A DNA stretch of 64,000 nt from Mastigias papua. Lineage: Eukaryota > Cnidaria > Scyphozoa > Rhizostomeae > Mastigiidae. The stretch is taken from NCBI GenBank assembly GCA_964019165.1, contig OZ025282.1:9582229-9646228 (forward strand), given 5' to 3'. The notes under the pieces were generated by a model, which saw only the letters and a program-made list of their open reading frames with translations, searched no databases and was not told where the DNA came from. A program made the translations under genes and the position numbers. This document shows, in pieces, positions 46,601-59,223 of the stretch. How positions within the stretch are numbered: the first letter of the stretch is position 1; each line of letters starts with the position of its first letter.

Positions 46601-49600
46601 CAAAGACTAATTAGAGCTATCCGATGATAGCAGCATACTAACTCAACAGACCAGTCACATTACCAACAATCTAATCTTGATGTGGATTCATTACGAGAAA
46701 GTCATGTACATTTCTCTCATTTATCCATAACTAGCATGGTCCTGGACTGCAGGAAGGCATTTACTGATCATTGAATAAGCAATAAGCTTTATACAAAGGA
46801 ACGAAAATATATGAAGGATTCATCAATAAGAAGGGAATGCTAACTTTCTGTTCTGCTTGGCAAAGTACAACACAGTTAGATTTACCTAGTACCATAAGCC
46901 ACTTCGTGCAACGAGGACATTGAAGAAGATCAGGCAATAGCATAGAAATGCAGTTTGATATCTTATTTCATATGCCCTGCATATGACAGCCAGAGACAAG
47001 AACTCACTTCCAGAGATGACGGTGATATTATTTTGGCAAGGGCATTTTACTACGAGAATAAAGTCAGGAACACCAGAAATGCAAGGAATACCTAATGATA
47101 TCAGTAGGTAGATAATAGCAAATTCCAGCAACTATTCAAAATCGATTTGCTGAAAAGCTGCTTTGTGACTAAAAGTGTAAAGTACATAAATCATTTCATA
47201 GGGGGAAATATGAAGAATAGGTATCATTGATGATAAAGTGCCAATGTATATGTTGGAGAATGCACCTGCTAGTAAGCAAGATTAACTTTAACTAGAGAAG
47301 AAAATAAGAGCTACCTGTATGTGACGTAAATACTAAATATTTTGCAAAAGAAACAGCACAAAATTCTGCAATTCGGACGTTTTCACTGCACATTTCTCTT
47401 TTTTGCTTGTATTAGCCATACCACTAGAGCCTTGTAACACTATTGCGTCATTGTAACTTTCTCCATCATGCTTTAATTGTGAGTTATGTATACCGTCAGT
47501 TAATGTAGATTTATACAAAGAATGACCACTTTCCATGAAAAAAGATAAAGTATATCATAGGGAAATTAATAGGTATAGCTAATGTACGCTGAAGGAAAGA
47601 ATAGAAGAAGGAAAGAACGGAAGGACCCAGAGATTTTATAAGTCAAATTCTGTCAAATAACTTGTGACCGTTCTTTCATCATTTTTCTTTGCTTTTCATA
47701 CATCAGAAGCCATAGTGCTATAAGCTGGTGACGTATACTCATTCAATGTAGATTGAGAACCAACAACTGGGATAGCGCCAGAATTTTAGGCCAAGTTTAT
47801 CAAAAAAGTTGCTCTTACAATGTCAAATCGAACTGAAAAACTACATAGCTATAGTGAAGCTTGACTGTATGCAAAGAACTTCGAAAATGAAACGAAACGT
47901 CCATGATGCCATCTATAAATTTTATTTCAATTATAGCATGTGGAAAGAAATACCAGAGACATTGCAACCGTCATTGATATTACTGAATAGTTGAAATGAT
48001 TTACCTTCTATGAAGCTCTGCCTGCTAATAGACTTTCGTCATGGTCATTTCATGGAAAAAGTTTGCAGATCTCAGCCACTAGTAGAAGTTTATAAGTAAA
48101 TCGAAGCTTGGTTTCCGCTAGAATACAAGAGCAAACTGTTTTTTACCCCGAATGAGAAGCTTCATTAACTGCCAGAAAATGCTAACGGACGCTTTAATAG
48201 GATAAATACTATATGATTGGTAATGAAATTGAGAGACTAAAATAAGACACTAAAGGAATGACAGAGAGAATAGGCTGATTCATCTTTATACCGAGCGCCC
48301 ATTAGTAAAACTTGCAAAACTGGAGAATGAGGGAAAAATATGTAAATACCTCGTTTATTGAGTGGTAAGTAGTGGCAGAACAGAACGGTAAATTTGAAAT
48401 TGACCAGCTAGCCCTACTTCATATGATTAGCTAACATTCTCGTGTTTATTGTAAGAACATTTTTAATTAATTGCAGTTGCACTTCAATACATTATTTCTG
48501 AAAGGTCAACCATTCGTCCCATTGAGTTAAAAATTCAGGCACAGTGGGCACATCTCTAAGATAAAAAAGACAAAGCGCTCTTTGCTTACAGGTAGGTTCT
48601 TAACTTGTAAGCCATAGAGACTTATTACTGAATATGCCTATACAGCCTATAAGTAGATTAAATGCAACCTACTCTGAGCGATGTGTAATGAACTCGGTAC
48701 ATACATCAGCAGAGATAGTAAAGAAGTCAGCTCAGAAAAGGTGGGGGGGGGGGCAGTAGCAAATAGGATGGATGGGAGTCAGGGAGCAAAGCTCCCAGAA
48801 AATTTATAAAACTACGTCCTTTAGACTATAGGAAAATGCTATTTCTTAATTTAGAGATACACCCATTCTGGAAAGAAAGAATGATGATTGATATACGAGT
48901 GAGAAACGTTGATATTCATGTTGCTTTGTGTCAAACTGTCTATTTTCTAAGATATAAAGCAAAAACATACTTTCAGCTTACAACTTGTTGGGGGGCAAGG
49001 GGGCAAAATCTTCTAAATGGGCGGGCAATACCTTCCTTTCCCAACCGGCGGGCTAGAGTTACGAAAGGAAACTGGAACACCTTTTCAAATCACGATAAAC
49101 CTTATACATCCTGAACATTCACGCGACAAAAACAAAATTTGAATATCTCTTTCCTTTCTCTCACTTGATCTCATTACATTGCCACCCAGACCCCTAGGTA
49201 TTAATCGTTGCCCCTTCTATAGTAAAAATAAGTGATGATTCTACTATACGGCTGAATGAATGAGAAGAGGGAAAACCCCAAAAACATAATAAACGAGAAT
49301 AGTTTGACCCAGTAGTAACTTCAAAAACAAAATATATAGCAAATGGGCAAGTAGGGTCTCCCAAACCCACAAGATGCCTGAAAAGTTTCTTATTCAGAAA
49401 TGTAGAGCAAATGGAAGAAGAGTCTAGCATTATTTTCATTGAATATTGAAAAGAAATACTAACAATTAATACAAACAAGCAAAAAGAGGTAGCAGCAATG
49501 GTAGCAAATCGAAAAGCTGACCAAAGATAACAACTGCAAATAAAACTATCATGGAATTATACCCCCTGCGTAATCAAGCATTAACATTTACCAATACGTG

Positions 49601-51360
49601 AGCATTCTATTCAAAAGACCTTGTGGAATTCTAAGCGCCTGCTATGCGCCTCTCCCTTAATATACAATTAAATTTGGAATTTTCGAGCTGTTAACTACCG
49701 CTATAGTAATGGTAATGAGACAACTCTACTAACATTATAACTGAAGCTACTATATGGTGTTTAACGGAAGAAAACGAAAATATACGAACGATCTGGTGTG
49801 AATGAGTACGTAGTTGTGTATGCATCAGGAGTGCGTAGAGGGGTTCGGTCATCTTTGTTAAAATAAGAAGGGTACATGAGGGGTTCAATCCCCCTTCCAG
49901 TTTGGCAAATCTCTAACTAAGTGGTATGAACCAGCCCCTTATTATGGTTGTATATTTCCTCCAGTTAATTCTAACTTCTGAACAACTTTGCAAGCATTTG
50001 AATGTACCCTACATACAATGAACTTCAGTAAGGAAGATGCGTTGAAGTCACTCTTACAATAATTTACCTAATATACGAGAAACTGGACGTTGCCGTGGAT
50101 CTTTAAAATTTCAAACCGTGCAAGTAAAGCCTTCACAGTTACTTGTAAGTTGTACATTTTGAAAAATGAAATGTGTATATGATAGAAAAGCGATGAACAA
50201 TGACACCCTTCTCAAGGCAAGAGTATGCCACACCATAACGAGAAAATAACCTTCTCTGGTAAGGAAGAGATCTTTCATGGAAAATAATTGCAGTACGGTT
50301 AGCTAGCCAAATTCCCTTCAGCATCATTACCTCGGTCAAGTATTCAGGTATGCTGAGAATCTCAACAGAAAAATTAAACCTAGCAACCTTTCAATTGTAT
50401 TTTAATGTAGTTTCTAGTACACTTTGCACCGCATATTACTGTCTAAAGTGTAGCTATGAACGGCTGCTTTAAAATCCTAACAGAAATGTGCCGCTGCGCT
50501 GGGATAATCTCTTCATATCATATCTGGTTTGAAATTGTTATCAGCTAACATATTATCGAGCAGGAGCAATAAGATAATGCTACGTAAATTAGAATCCACA
50601 AATGCATTCTTGGCAAGGCAATAAATACCTTATACTCATTAAAGCTGGTTTCCACTATAAGAACTTATTGGCGATTTCGCTGATAACATGCTATGGATTG
50701 AGATATGGGCATGCATAGTTATGTATTGCCAATTACACATGCATGTAGATATAAAAGTCATAAGTAGAATCAGGCACAGGATGACTGCACATTGAAATAA
50801 TGAAAGACGAAAGGGATCAGTAATAGGGACTAGTTGAGGAGTGGAACCACCTGTAAGGACGCGTCATGCATTCCGGCACTTCAATAGTCCGCTGTTCATC
50901 TGCACTGGTGGCTCCTATGTCTTTCTATAGCTGCTTTGAGGTGAAAATAATGCACTAACATAACTTAGTACAAAGGCCAATACATACAGTGCACTTAATT
51001 GTATTGATGGAGATCTAGGGCTCCATGGAATTTTTCTAACGCCCACCATCGGCAATATCATAATTGCCATTTTCTGCTGACTGATGTAATTACAGTAAAT
51101 TGCCATTGAACATATGTGTACTAAACTGCAGTTTGGAAAGATTCGAGCTTTTGCATTCAAAGAAATAAGTAGAATTGTATACAACCAAGCTGTCCTATAG
51201 AAATCCATGCAACTTCATACAACCAAGAAACAATCATCCATGCAAATTAACTTTCTTGATTGTATTTGTCCAATATCCGATTTTGCGGATCACCGGACAT
51301 ATTCACACAGCACTGATTGCAAGATTCGTTAAAAGCCAGAAATTTTTGTGCAGAGCCAAT
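40618..51360. other. Long gene-poor region
   Basis: Apart from the 81-bp tandem repeat at 41478-41645 and several G-runs (44852, 48743) I see no supported gene. Frames here stay below 100 codons and show no domain or consistent splice pattern. Distal regulatory DNA or unrecognised small exons cannot be excluded. Confidence 0.45.
41478..41645. repeat. 81-bp tandem repeat, just over two copies
   Basis: Equivalent GTGTCC/GTGTGC points fall at 41478, 41559 and 41640, so the period is exactly 81 bp. The unit includes CGTGTACTAGT, AAAGTACACTATTTC and AAACATATG, with about 90 percent identity by eye. A more diverged half unit precedes it (41430-41477). Because 81 is 27 codons, a plus-strand frame reads a 27-residue peptide repeat (VLVIKYTISHTIQTY in both copies); I regard this as a consequence of the period. 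Confidence 0.9.
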
Positions 51361-51420
51361 AACGTAACGTAACGTAACGTAACGTAACGTAACGTAACGT
51401 AACGTAACGTAACGTAACGC
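51361..51420. repeat. (AACGT)12 microsatellite
   Basis: Twelve head-to-tail pentamers, the last ending in C, lie about 205 bp past the stop of the TMEM45-like gene. Each unit has a CpG in an ACGT palindrome. Confidence 0.97.
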
Positions 51421-51624
51421 AAAAGCATAACGTAAAGTAAACCTGGATATGAGCAAGTCAGCAAATTTTTTCCCCGACAGTGCCAAGTAAATCATTCCCT
51501 GAAAATCAGTATTTTATGGACTCCCATATCATAGAAAACTCCAGCAAATTATCAGTCTAATTCTAGCTGAAAAAAGGTGTGCTAGACTTCCTTTGTAATT
51601 AGGTTGCTAAAGATAAGTTTGAGT

Positions 51625-52566
51625 TCAAAATGATGCAGCTGAATGAGTGTGCAAATCCAATTTGGTAGTCTCATTATTCTCATCTTCATCCGCGAGTAAA
51701 TGCTCCAAACTTAAAGCTTCACAATCTGAGCTACAGTATCTCGTAGATCGGCGGCATCTCCCAGCCAGTACTATCATTATCAAGCAAAAAACAACAATCA
51801 CGAGACAGTGCCACGCAAATGCTACGGGTGCAAGCATAGCGGCTGCGTGTGACTTTTCCGACCATTTTCTCGGGCCATACAACATGAAAGCAATCTGGAA
51901 GAACCACGATCCTTGCAGAATTACAAGGAAGCAGCGAAGCAAACCAAGCATGCCGCACTCAACCCATATTGATTCAGCCACGTAGGTGACACTTGTTGAG
52001 AAACATAGAAAGTATACGATGCTGTGGGCATGGGAATCAAGGGCACTTCGACCATCCAGGTGGAAATAAAACAGGAAGCCTTCTACGAAGAATGCTAGAG
52101 CCATTATCAGGTGACCAACTTTCGATAAATGCCTACCACTAATTAAGCCAAAATGCTGCATAATATCAATAATTCCAGAAAGCACAAAGAATGAGAACAT
52201 TGTTGCATGTGAAAAATTGTTCATGCTTTCATGCTCAAAATCCCCATTCTCATCATAGAGAGTCCAATGAGCTCCGGTAAGTTCCATCAAAGATCCGACG
52301 AGACCCAGGCAAATCTTGACTAAGGGCTCTAAGATTGTTTTCAGTTGCGCACAGCGATTTCTGCTTACGATCCTGGGTGCATACCAGATCCTAGATGTGT
52401 AAGGCTGGGCTTCACCTAAACGGCTTGACTGAGCATTTACGATATCATAGACAACATTGTATAGCCACCATAAGCCAGTCAAAATAAACATTGTGCCGGG
52501 CACTAAATGCCCGGTTACATTACCGAACAATGTGTCATCCAAATGCGCTGGGTATTCAACTATCAT
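51625..52566 (-). CDS. TMEM45-like seven-transmembrane protein (DUF716), intronless
   Basis: A single uninterrupted frame of 313 residues. It matches the TMEM45/DUF716 family throughout: an N-terminal GHLVPGTMFILTGLWWLY, the HATMFSFFVLSGIID block, a FVEGFLFYFHLDGRSALD stretch followed by SHAHS, LVILQGSWFFQIAFMLYGP, and a final AWHCLVIV helix. About seven hydrophobic segments span roughly residues 20-275; an acidic tail with a dileucine (EHLLADEDENNE, about 288-300) may be a sorting signal, as human TMEM45 proteins also end in an LL/acidic tail. Human TMEM45 proteins are shorter (about 275 residues); the extra length is in the first 17 residues and the tail. The family's biochemical role is poorly defined (membrane or secretory-pathway protein). 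Human TMEM45 genes have several exons, so the lack of introns hints at a retrocopy or intron loss, yet the frame is intact. Confidence 0.93.
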   Translation of the reverse strand: MIVEYPAHLDDTLFGNVTGHLVPGTMFILTGLWWLYNVVYDIVNAQSSRLGEAQPYTSRIWYAPRIVSRNRCAQLKTILEPLVKICLGLVGSLMELTGAHWTLYDENGDFEHESMNNFSHATMFSFFVLSGIIDIMQHFGLISGRHLSKVGHLIMALAFFVEGFLFYFHLDGRSALDSHAHSIVYFLCFSTSVTYVAESIWVECGMLGLLRCFLVILQGSWFFQIAFMLYGPRKWSEKSHAAAMLAPVAFAWHCLVIVVFCLIMIVLAGRCRRSTRYCSSDCEALSLEHLLADEDENNETTKLDLHTHSAASF

Positions 52567-55500
52567 CGCGGAACCCTCTCGGCAAGGCAGTTCAACCGAT
52601 CTAGTAGATGTTATTGCGTCTCGTATGACAACTTGCTGCTTAAGTCAGCAGATTCAACTGTACATCAATCACTATTACGCGTGCGATAAAAAGCGGCCAA
52701 TTTGAAATATGACTACCTGCTATCATGAATACATCCAACAGAATCTCTTGTTTACAAACAATACTAAAAGAAGCAACTGGAATAACTTAAAAATCGCAAA
52801 AATATTGCTCCGTTCACAGTAATGCTACAATTCCAACCAGGAGTTACGCGAACAGCCGTCCTGCAACTGACGTAGGAAGAAATGTTTGAGCAAACTCGTA
52901 TTCATAAGATCTGTTTTTGTATGAAAGGAATTCGCTGTAAGCGTTGTCCGCTCTACAGCGCAACAACAAAGGAATCCAATGGACAGAAGCACAATATTGG
53001 ATATTCTTCGAATAAGATACGCTCATGGTCAGAATGTATCCTTAACCGCAACCACAAGAAAAAAGCTGCTGCACGATTTATCAGTCAAATAGGAAAAAAT
53101 CGAACAAAAAGCAAGTTGAAGGAAGTTCACACTGGTTCGGCTTTCCCTTTAAAAGTTCTGACCTCTGTTCTTGACCTTGAATCTGCTAACTAATGTTCAT
53201 TTTAGGTAAAAAAATTGCTCGCTTTTCTATGTCAGAATAGTGCATTAAGCATTTTTCACAGTTAGGAGGCAATCCAGGAAATAGAAGTTTCTGAATATGT
53301 TACGAAACTGAGGATATAAGTATTGGTGCTGGCCTCCACAGAGATAAGACACTTCATAGTAGGGCTCACGAAGATAAAAAGCTTCTTTCACAGTTTAGTT
53401 CTTCCACCGCTTATAATCAAAGTCAAAACTCCAGGAAACACCAACAATGATGAGATTCCCATAGCGTAGAAGTAAAACGCCCTCTTTACCCTTCACCCTT
53501 CCCCCATAAAACAATATGGAAGGTTCTGCTGTTGTTCGATAGTTCTCTGAAAATAGTTTGACTTAAGTAGAAAGAGTAAAACCTTAATAAATCATCATTG
53601 TTCCTAAGAATGGAGAGATGCTGCTATAATAGATAAAAAAACAACTGTAACATACTGTAAGTGACCCAAGACTTTCGGCGAAGATTGCAGAATCACATTA
53701 AAAATTCCATTTACCTCCATATTCTTCATCATGTTTGAAAATTTTTCAAACACGAATCTAATAATGTAATAACACAGTCAAACTTTTGCAAAATAGATTT
53801 CACTCAAAGAAATAATTGCAATGAAATACAGTACAGCACGGAACATGATTCATAAAAATGTTTCGACTTTTTCGTGCAAAACTGAAAATCTATAATACAC
53901 TAAGGTTGATAATTGTTGTTCAACACCACGATCAAGTAAAGCTGTCATATGTAGTCGTCGCTACAATTTATGCTGAAGTAAACATCAATGCAGCACTATA
54001 AAGAATGTCTGTCGTCTGTTTACAGATACTAAGAAATTTTATGAGAGCATCGACGCTCGCAAAGCTGCTAGATATTGGTTTCAGGTACACTCGATAGTAT
54101 GAAGGTAGAGAAATTCAATTATAGATAAACTACTCAAATAATATGGATATCAGGCCACGATGGCCCAGAAGACATAGTCTGTGTACTGCAAGCAGCAAAT
54201 GCTCAACACTGGCTTGAAATGGCACTGCAAATTTGTAAGAAAATATTTTGGCATAACTGCAGCTACTGCCAAAAGTCCTTGGAACATCTATTAAATAATG
54301 CAGTTGATATGACAATAGCAAATTTCCGGTCAAATTTCATGGCACATGATACTCTCCGCTCGTAAAATAATGCTGAGATGAAAGCTCAGTTGCTGGAGTG
54401 CTATTTGAGAGGTATTCGAAGTGTCTTCTACAAGTAGTCCCTGTTATAATTCAACATTGTTTTAAGGGAAGGGGGAGTTTGCTCTATGAGGCAAGAAGTA
54501 ATGCCAGAGTTCCAATACTTTTGGCATGGATCGTGGCTTCGTTCAATATGGTGTACTTAAACCAACATCGCATGCTTCATTCAGCATCCAAAAATTTTTA
54601 CGAAAATTATGAAAAGGGCCAAAGTTAAAATTAAGCTGGACGAATGTTGTACTGCCAACGATAAAAAACTGTACTGAGTAGCAGAAAAAAGCTCAAACGG
54701 TGGCAGACCATGTGCATTACTGGCCAGCATTCTTTCCTTCCTCGTAAATTTCGAATCGCTCTAGGTAGAGCAAACCAACAAGGTTCCGCAGCCTCCGTTT
54801 CGTTTTGCAATAATTTGGCCTTGCAGACTTTGAGCACTATGTTATGTTTGGCCAAACCTCAGTTACATCTGACAGGAGCCAGCTTGTTTCAGGGACAATA
54901 TTTAAAAAAGGAGCCGGCTTTGCAAAGTTAGGAGAAATAATTCAGCAACATAAAGCGATAGTCTTGCTCGATAATTGGAATTATTTTGCGAATTGATTGA
55001 ACATTACAGAAAGTCTGAGAAAAAAAAATATTAAAAAGTGCAATCATAGAAGCTCAGTACAAATTGATTTCAACTGGCTTTTATTGTAATTTAGATAACC
55101 AGCTAATACCCCCGCACCACAGGGGGTAACACCTAACTTTCTATACGTTCCCTATCAATATTTAAGCTCCGAGAACCTACAAAAATTGCTAAAGTAATCC
55201 AGGTGCAGAAAAATAGGGAGCAACCCCGGGGGAAAAAGGATAACAGAGGCAATCTATTTATAGTAAATTTGAAAAACGCTCCCTGCAGATGTGAACACCT
55301 GCCAATTCATTAAATTTTTAATACTGAGTTGATCAGTAAACAGAGATCAAGTTCGCAGTCAAGGAATCTAACGTAAATACAACATAAGAGAGAGCAGCTA
55401 ATCGACATCGTGCGTAGAATAGTGCAACTTAAGTATGAAAACTTGAAGTACCATAGCGAATGATAGACAACATCTGCTTTCAAGCTCATATTTCAGCATT

Positions 55501-55828
55501 ACTACCAACCAATAATCATTAGAAACTCAGAAGGAAAGAACTGCCTTGCAGGGGCACAATGCACTTTCAGGTCGCACTCTTCCATATTCTGAGCCACTAA
55601 GTACTTATAAAAATGCTTATTTTGGCAAGTGCTTATTATTATGGTATATTTCTGATAAATTTGAAAGGGGATAAGAACGAAAACTTTTTCAAGCGAGCCG
55701 GCTATTCGAGTAAATGCTCTTGAGAAATACAGAACAGTGACAATGTAGCCTCTTGGTAAAAAACAAACTTGGAAAGCTAGGAGCTCAAACGAAACTAAGT
55801 AAAGGCCACTGCATTATCACTGAAGGAG
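52567..55828. other. Region upstream of the TMEM45-like gene, no gene seen
   Basis: It should hold the promoter of the minus-strand TMEM45-like gene. Frames at 52882-53193, 54398-54628 and 54710-54931 show no domain and no splice context. Confidence 0.5.
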
Positions 55829-55961
55829 CCTCATTACCACAGATGGTCTACATTGACCTAAGTCGACCAGCATTTTCAATGACCAGTATAACTTACTTAG
55901 TCTGAGTTGTACTGGCCATTGAAAAATTGCATGCAAGTTTAGACCATCTGTGATAATGAGG
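55829..55961. mobile_element. 133-bp foldback (MITE-like) element
   Basis: The 22-bp ends (CCTCATTACCACAGATGGTC side at 55829 and its complement ending at 55961) differ at one position. A second inner pair (AATGACCAGTA and TACTGGCCATT) extends the hairpin, so nearly the whole unit can fold on itself. There is no coding capacity. A diverged piece of the centre (CTTACTNARTCTGAGTTGTA) recurs at 56868-56895. Confidence 0.8.
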
Positions 55962-56763
55962 ACTTAGGGATGCGATATATAGTATAGAAATTAGCGTCTT
56001 ATTATCCTGCAGGTGGGCTCATGTGACACCTTCTTGTATTAAAACGATGCATTTAATTTGAATGAATAGTAATGCAGCGACTACCTGTTTGCCGCATGCA
56101 AAAGGCCGCACTTCACTATAAACAAGGAGCATTGTTTGCTTTGAAGGCGTCCACAAGTAAGCGGAACATAAAGTCAATAATAGTTACCAGGTAAAAATAA
56201 AGCGAACCAAAATGGACGGACTGCGACCCTGTTCATACTACCCTGTATTCATACGAGAACGGAGCAAAACCTACAATCAGTATTGAATAAGACACCTTTT
56301 CAGCATGAATACCAAAAAGAAGGCATTTAAATACATTATTACAAGCAGCAAAGGTAAGGGTTTCTGAAAAGCAAAAGTTCAAAAATACAACAAAATTGAG
56401 ACTACAGCAAAGTGGATATTTACAAGTTTATGACAACAAGAGTGGGTTTTTTGCATTAATTTATTCAACCTTTCTGGGTATTACTATTCAAGCCTCTGTT
56501 TAACAATGAGGCTACTAGCAGCAGTTTTGCTGGAGCAGTGTGTTCAGTTATCTTGTATACCGTATAGAGTATTTAGTTAACAACGGATCGGTGAGAACAG
56601 GCAGCATTTCCTCGTCCAAAACGAAGAGAAATGACGGAGTAGTATGAATGTAACCAATGGCTACAAAACATCCATATATCAACAATAAAAGCTCCTAGAC
56701 AACAAAGTTGCAAAGGACAAGAAACAGGAAATTGATCTAAATAATTACATGAATAATACAAGA

Positions 56764-56774
56764 TAATATATATT

Positions 56775-56850
<76 letters not shown>

Positions 56851-56860
56851 GTATATATAC
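56764..56860. repeat. (AT)n microsatellite
   Basis: About 95 bp of AT dinucleotides with two TAATATGTATATA interruptions; the interruptions recur at a spacing of about 40 bp. Confidence 0.95.
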
Positions 56861-58845
56861 TTACTAAATCTGAGTTGTATTGAATATTGAAAGGAGGCTA
56901 TTATCTCCTTCATTGCATCCTTACTGAATCAGTTATTACTACAAAATTATGCTATCTATTATGATTATTAAACTTTTCGAAATACTTCAATGACAACATA
57001 AAGTGCTGTAATGCTTTGATAAAGCAATTTGACTTAGAATAAAAACAAGAGAATCATAGGAAAATACATGGAAACTGCTTGAAGGGCGTCATATTACATA
57101 TTGACATGAAGGAATGGCTAAGCTATGGTGAAACTTTACATTGTTAAACATTAATTAATCTATCAAACATTTTCCTTCCTCTTTCCTTCCTCCATCATAG
57201 GGAATTTCAATACTGCAATCTACAATTCTCTACTGCTGGTGATCAGCCTAACTTGAAAATGTCCTTTAAATATCAAACTACTTTAAAACTCTAAAGATAC
57301 AAATTTACATCAATATACGCTATAATTATGATCAATTATTTTTATACTATCATATTAATCAATATTAACTTACATTATTATTTATCTACATCGTACATCA
57401 ATCATCCATTCGCCTTCTTCCTAACTTAGTCAACAGCTACCGACATTCCAGAAATTAGCAGGCAATATTTCCTGCGTACTTAGGTCTTCATTTGAACATA
57501 ATCTCGGTAGCTGAGCCGGAATTTTCCGATACTAACAGAATTTCAAACAGTTTTAATAAACTGTCTGAATCTCTTCAGTAAGAAAAGAGTCATGAGCTGT
57601 TTTGCAGAGATCCCTTGATACCAATCCATTCAAGTAAGGCCTGCTTTGATTCCCATCAGGTCTGCTTTTATTCCCATTAAGCTTTTAAGCTGATAAAGTT
57701 ATTCACATAGGATTCTAGATTTGAACATTTTAAAACATATTCGGCAAATGACAAAGAGATTTAAAAATAAGAATTGCTTTGCAGGTCTAGAGTGCTTACA
57801 CACGACAACAACATGAAAAGAAAGAACCTATGAGCTCAAGGTGGATAATCGGAACTCTAAAGTAGGGAGACGTTAGGAAAACAATTGAACCTAGTAAAAA
57901 GATCATGAATAGAAGAATCTGGTTGCTTGAAAAATATTAGATATCCTATTGAAGTAATTCAGCAATAGGACGAATGAGGATGGCAATGACAGGTGAAAAC
58001 TCCTTCCTCCTTATCTTAGAAAGTTCCTTGCTTCATCACTTCATCTGTCGCCCTATGAAGACAATTGGGTCGTCCTTGTCTTTGCTATTATTGAACTGGA
58101 AGCGTACAATTGCACTATTGTACAATTGCACTGCTATGTTCATCGGTTTAACCAGATAGTCAAAAGGAATATATAACGTAAAGAGACTCCTAAACACCGG
58201 TACTGTATTCTGAAAAAGCCAGAGAAAACGGAATCCTGTCACAAGGACAAATCAAGAAAGTCTACCCCAGCTGTAGGTACAACTGAACGACAAACTGCAG
58301 TAAAACTAGCAAACTACAGTCTAGTAAGTGATAACGACAAATGCCGGCAAAATCTACTAGATAAAGTGGCTAGCAATTGCAATGAATAGAACATTTTAAG
58401 CCTGCTAGCATTCACATAATGATGACAGAGAGTGAGAGAAATCAAGCCCATCCAACTAAGATAACTTTTGTTGATGCTCGAAATCATTTCTACATAATGG
58501 TGACTACTGAAGGGATATATCAAGTATTCATGACCATGAGAGGATATTTGAAGGCTGCATGTGTGTAGCAGATTCCTCAGCCGAGGAGGAGGAAGGGATG
58601 CCAGAAAATAAACATGTTATGTTGTGCTAGTCTCACAAATAAGAATATAATTAAAGGATAATTAGTTATCAATGGTTTTAAATTCTTGTTCATTCAACAG
58701 CAGTATAGAAGGTCTTACAATCGTTGCCAAAATTACTTAGAACACAACACATTTCTGAGATTAAACGGCATGATACTGACACAACTAGTGCTCATACTAA
58801 ACAGGCCGTGTAAGTGATTTAAAGCCCCCTCCCCCCCCCAGAACA

Positions 58846-59223
58846 ATGTTGAATTCTATAGATAAGACGTTGCTACGCGTCAAAGCGATCGATTTCTACG
58901 AGACACCAAGCGTATACGACAGTAACACTACATTGTACGGGGGAGGGGGGACGCTAGGTATTGAAAAGTGTGAAAAATCTGCAATTCGTTCCAACAATTT
59001 TGGCAACGATTGTAGGTTAAAAACTAGAAGTCTAAAGGAAGAAAGTTCTGGAATTAATGGTGGTAATTATAAACCGAGTAAAATGAGCACGACAATCAAC
59101 AATTCGGCATGGATGAAGGAGCCAGAAAGCAGCATAAAAGAGAGAATACCTGTGCATTTGATAAGATATGCTAAAGTGCTGTTTAGGGGTAACATGTCAC
59201 TATACCATGTCCTGATTTTCTAA
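58846..59223 (+). CDS. Possible exon or small gene of unknown function
   Basis: A 125-codon frame begins a few bases after a long C/T tract ending CCCAG (58829-58841), which would make an excellent splice acceptor. The first 80 codons are richer in GC and charged residues than the surroundings (LLRVKAIDFYETPSVYDS, then a GGGG run and KEESSGINGGNYKPSKM). No domain is recognised. There is no clear donor or downstream exon. It may be a chance frame. Confidence 0.25.
   Translation: MLNSIDKTLLRVKAIDFYETPSVYDSNTTLYGGGGTLGIEKCEKSAIRSNNFGNDCRLKTRSLKEESSGINGGNYKPSKMSTTINNSAWMKEPESSIKERIPVHLIRYAKVLFRGNMSLYHVLIF

Noticed and set aside
49876..49900. Perfect tRNA-like T-arm (AGGGG, TTCAATC, CCCCT)
   Set aside because: No matching acceptor stem, D-arm or anticodon arm lies upstream, so this is a chance hairpin.
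52844..53193. Overlapping frames on both strands upstream of the TMEM45-like gene
   Set aside because: The TMEM45-like protein starts cleanly at 52566 and neither frame extends it.
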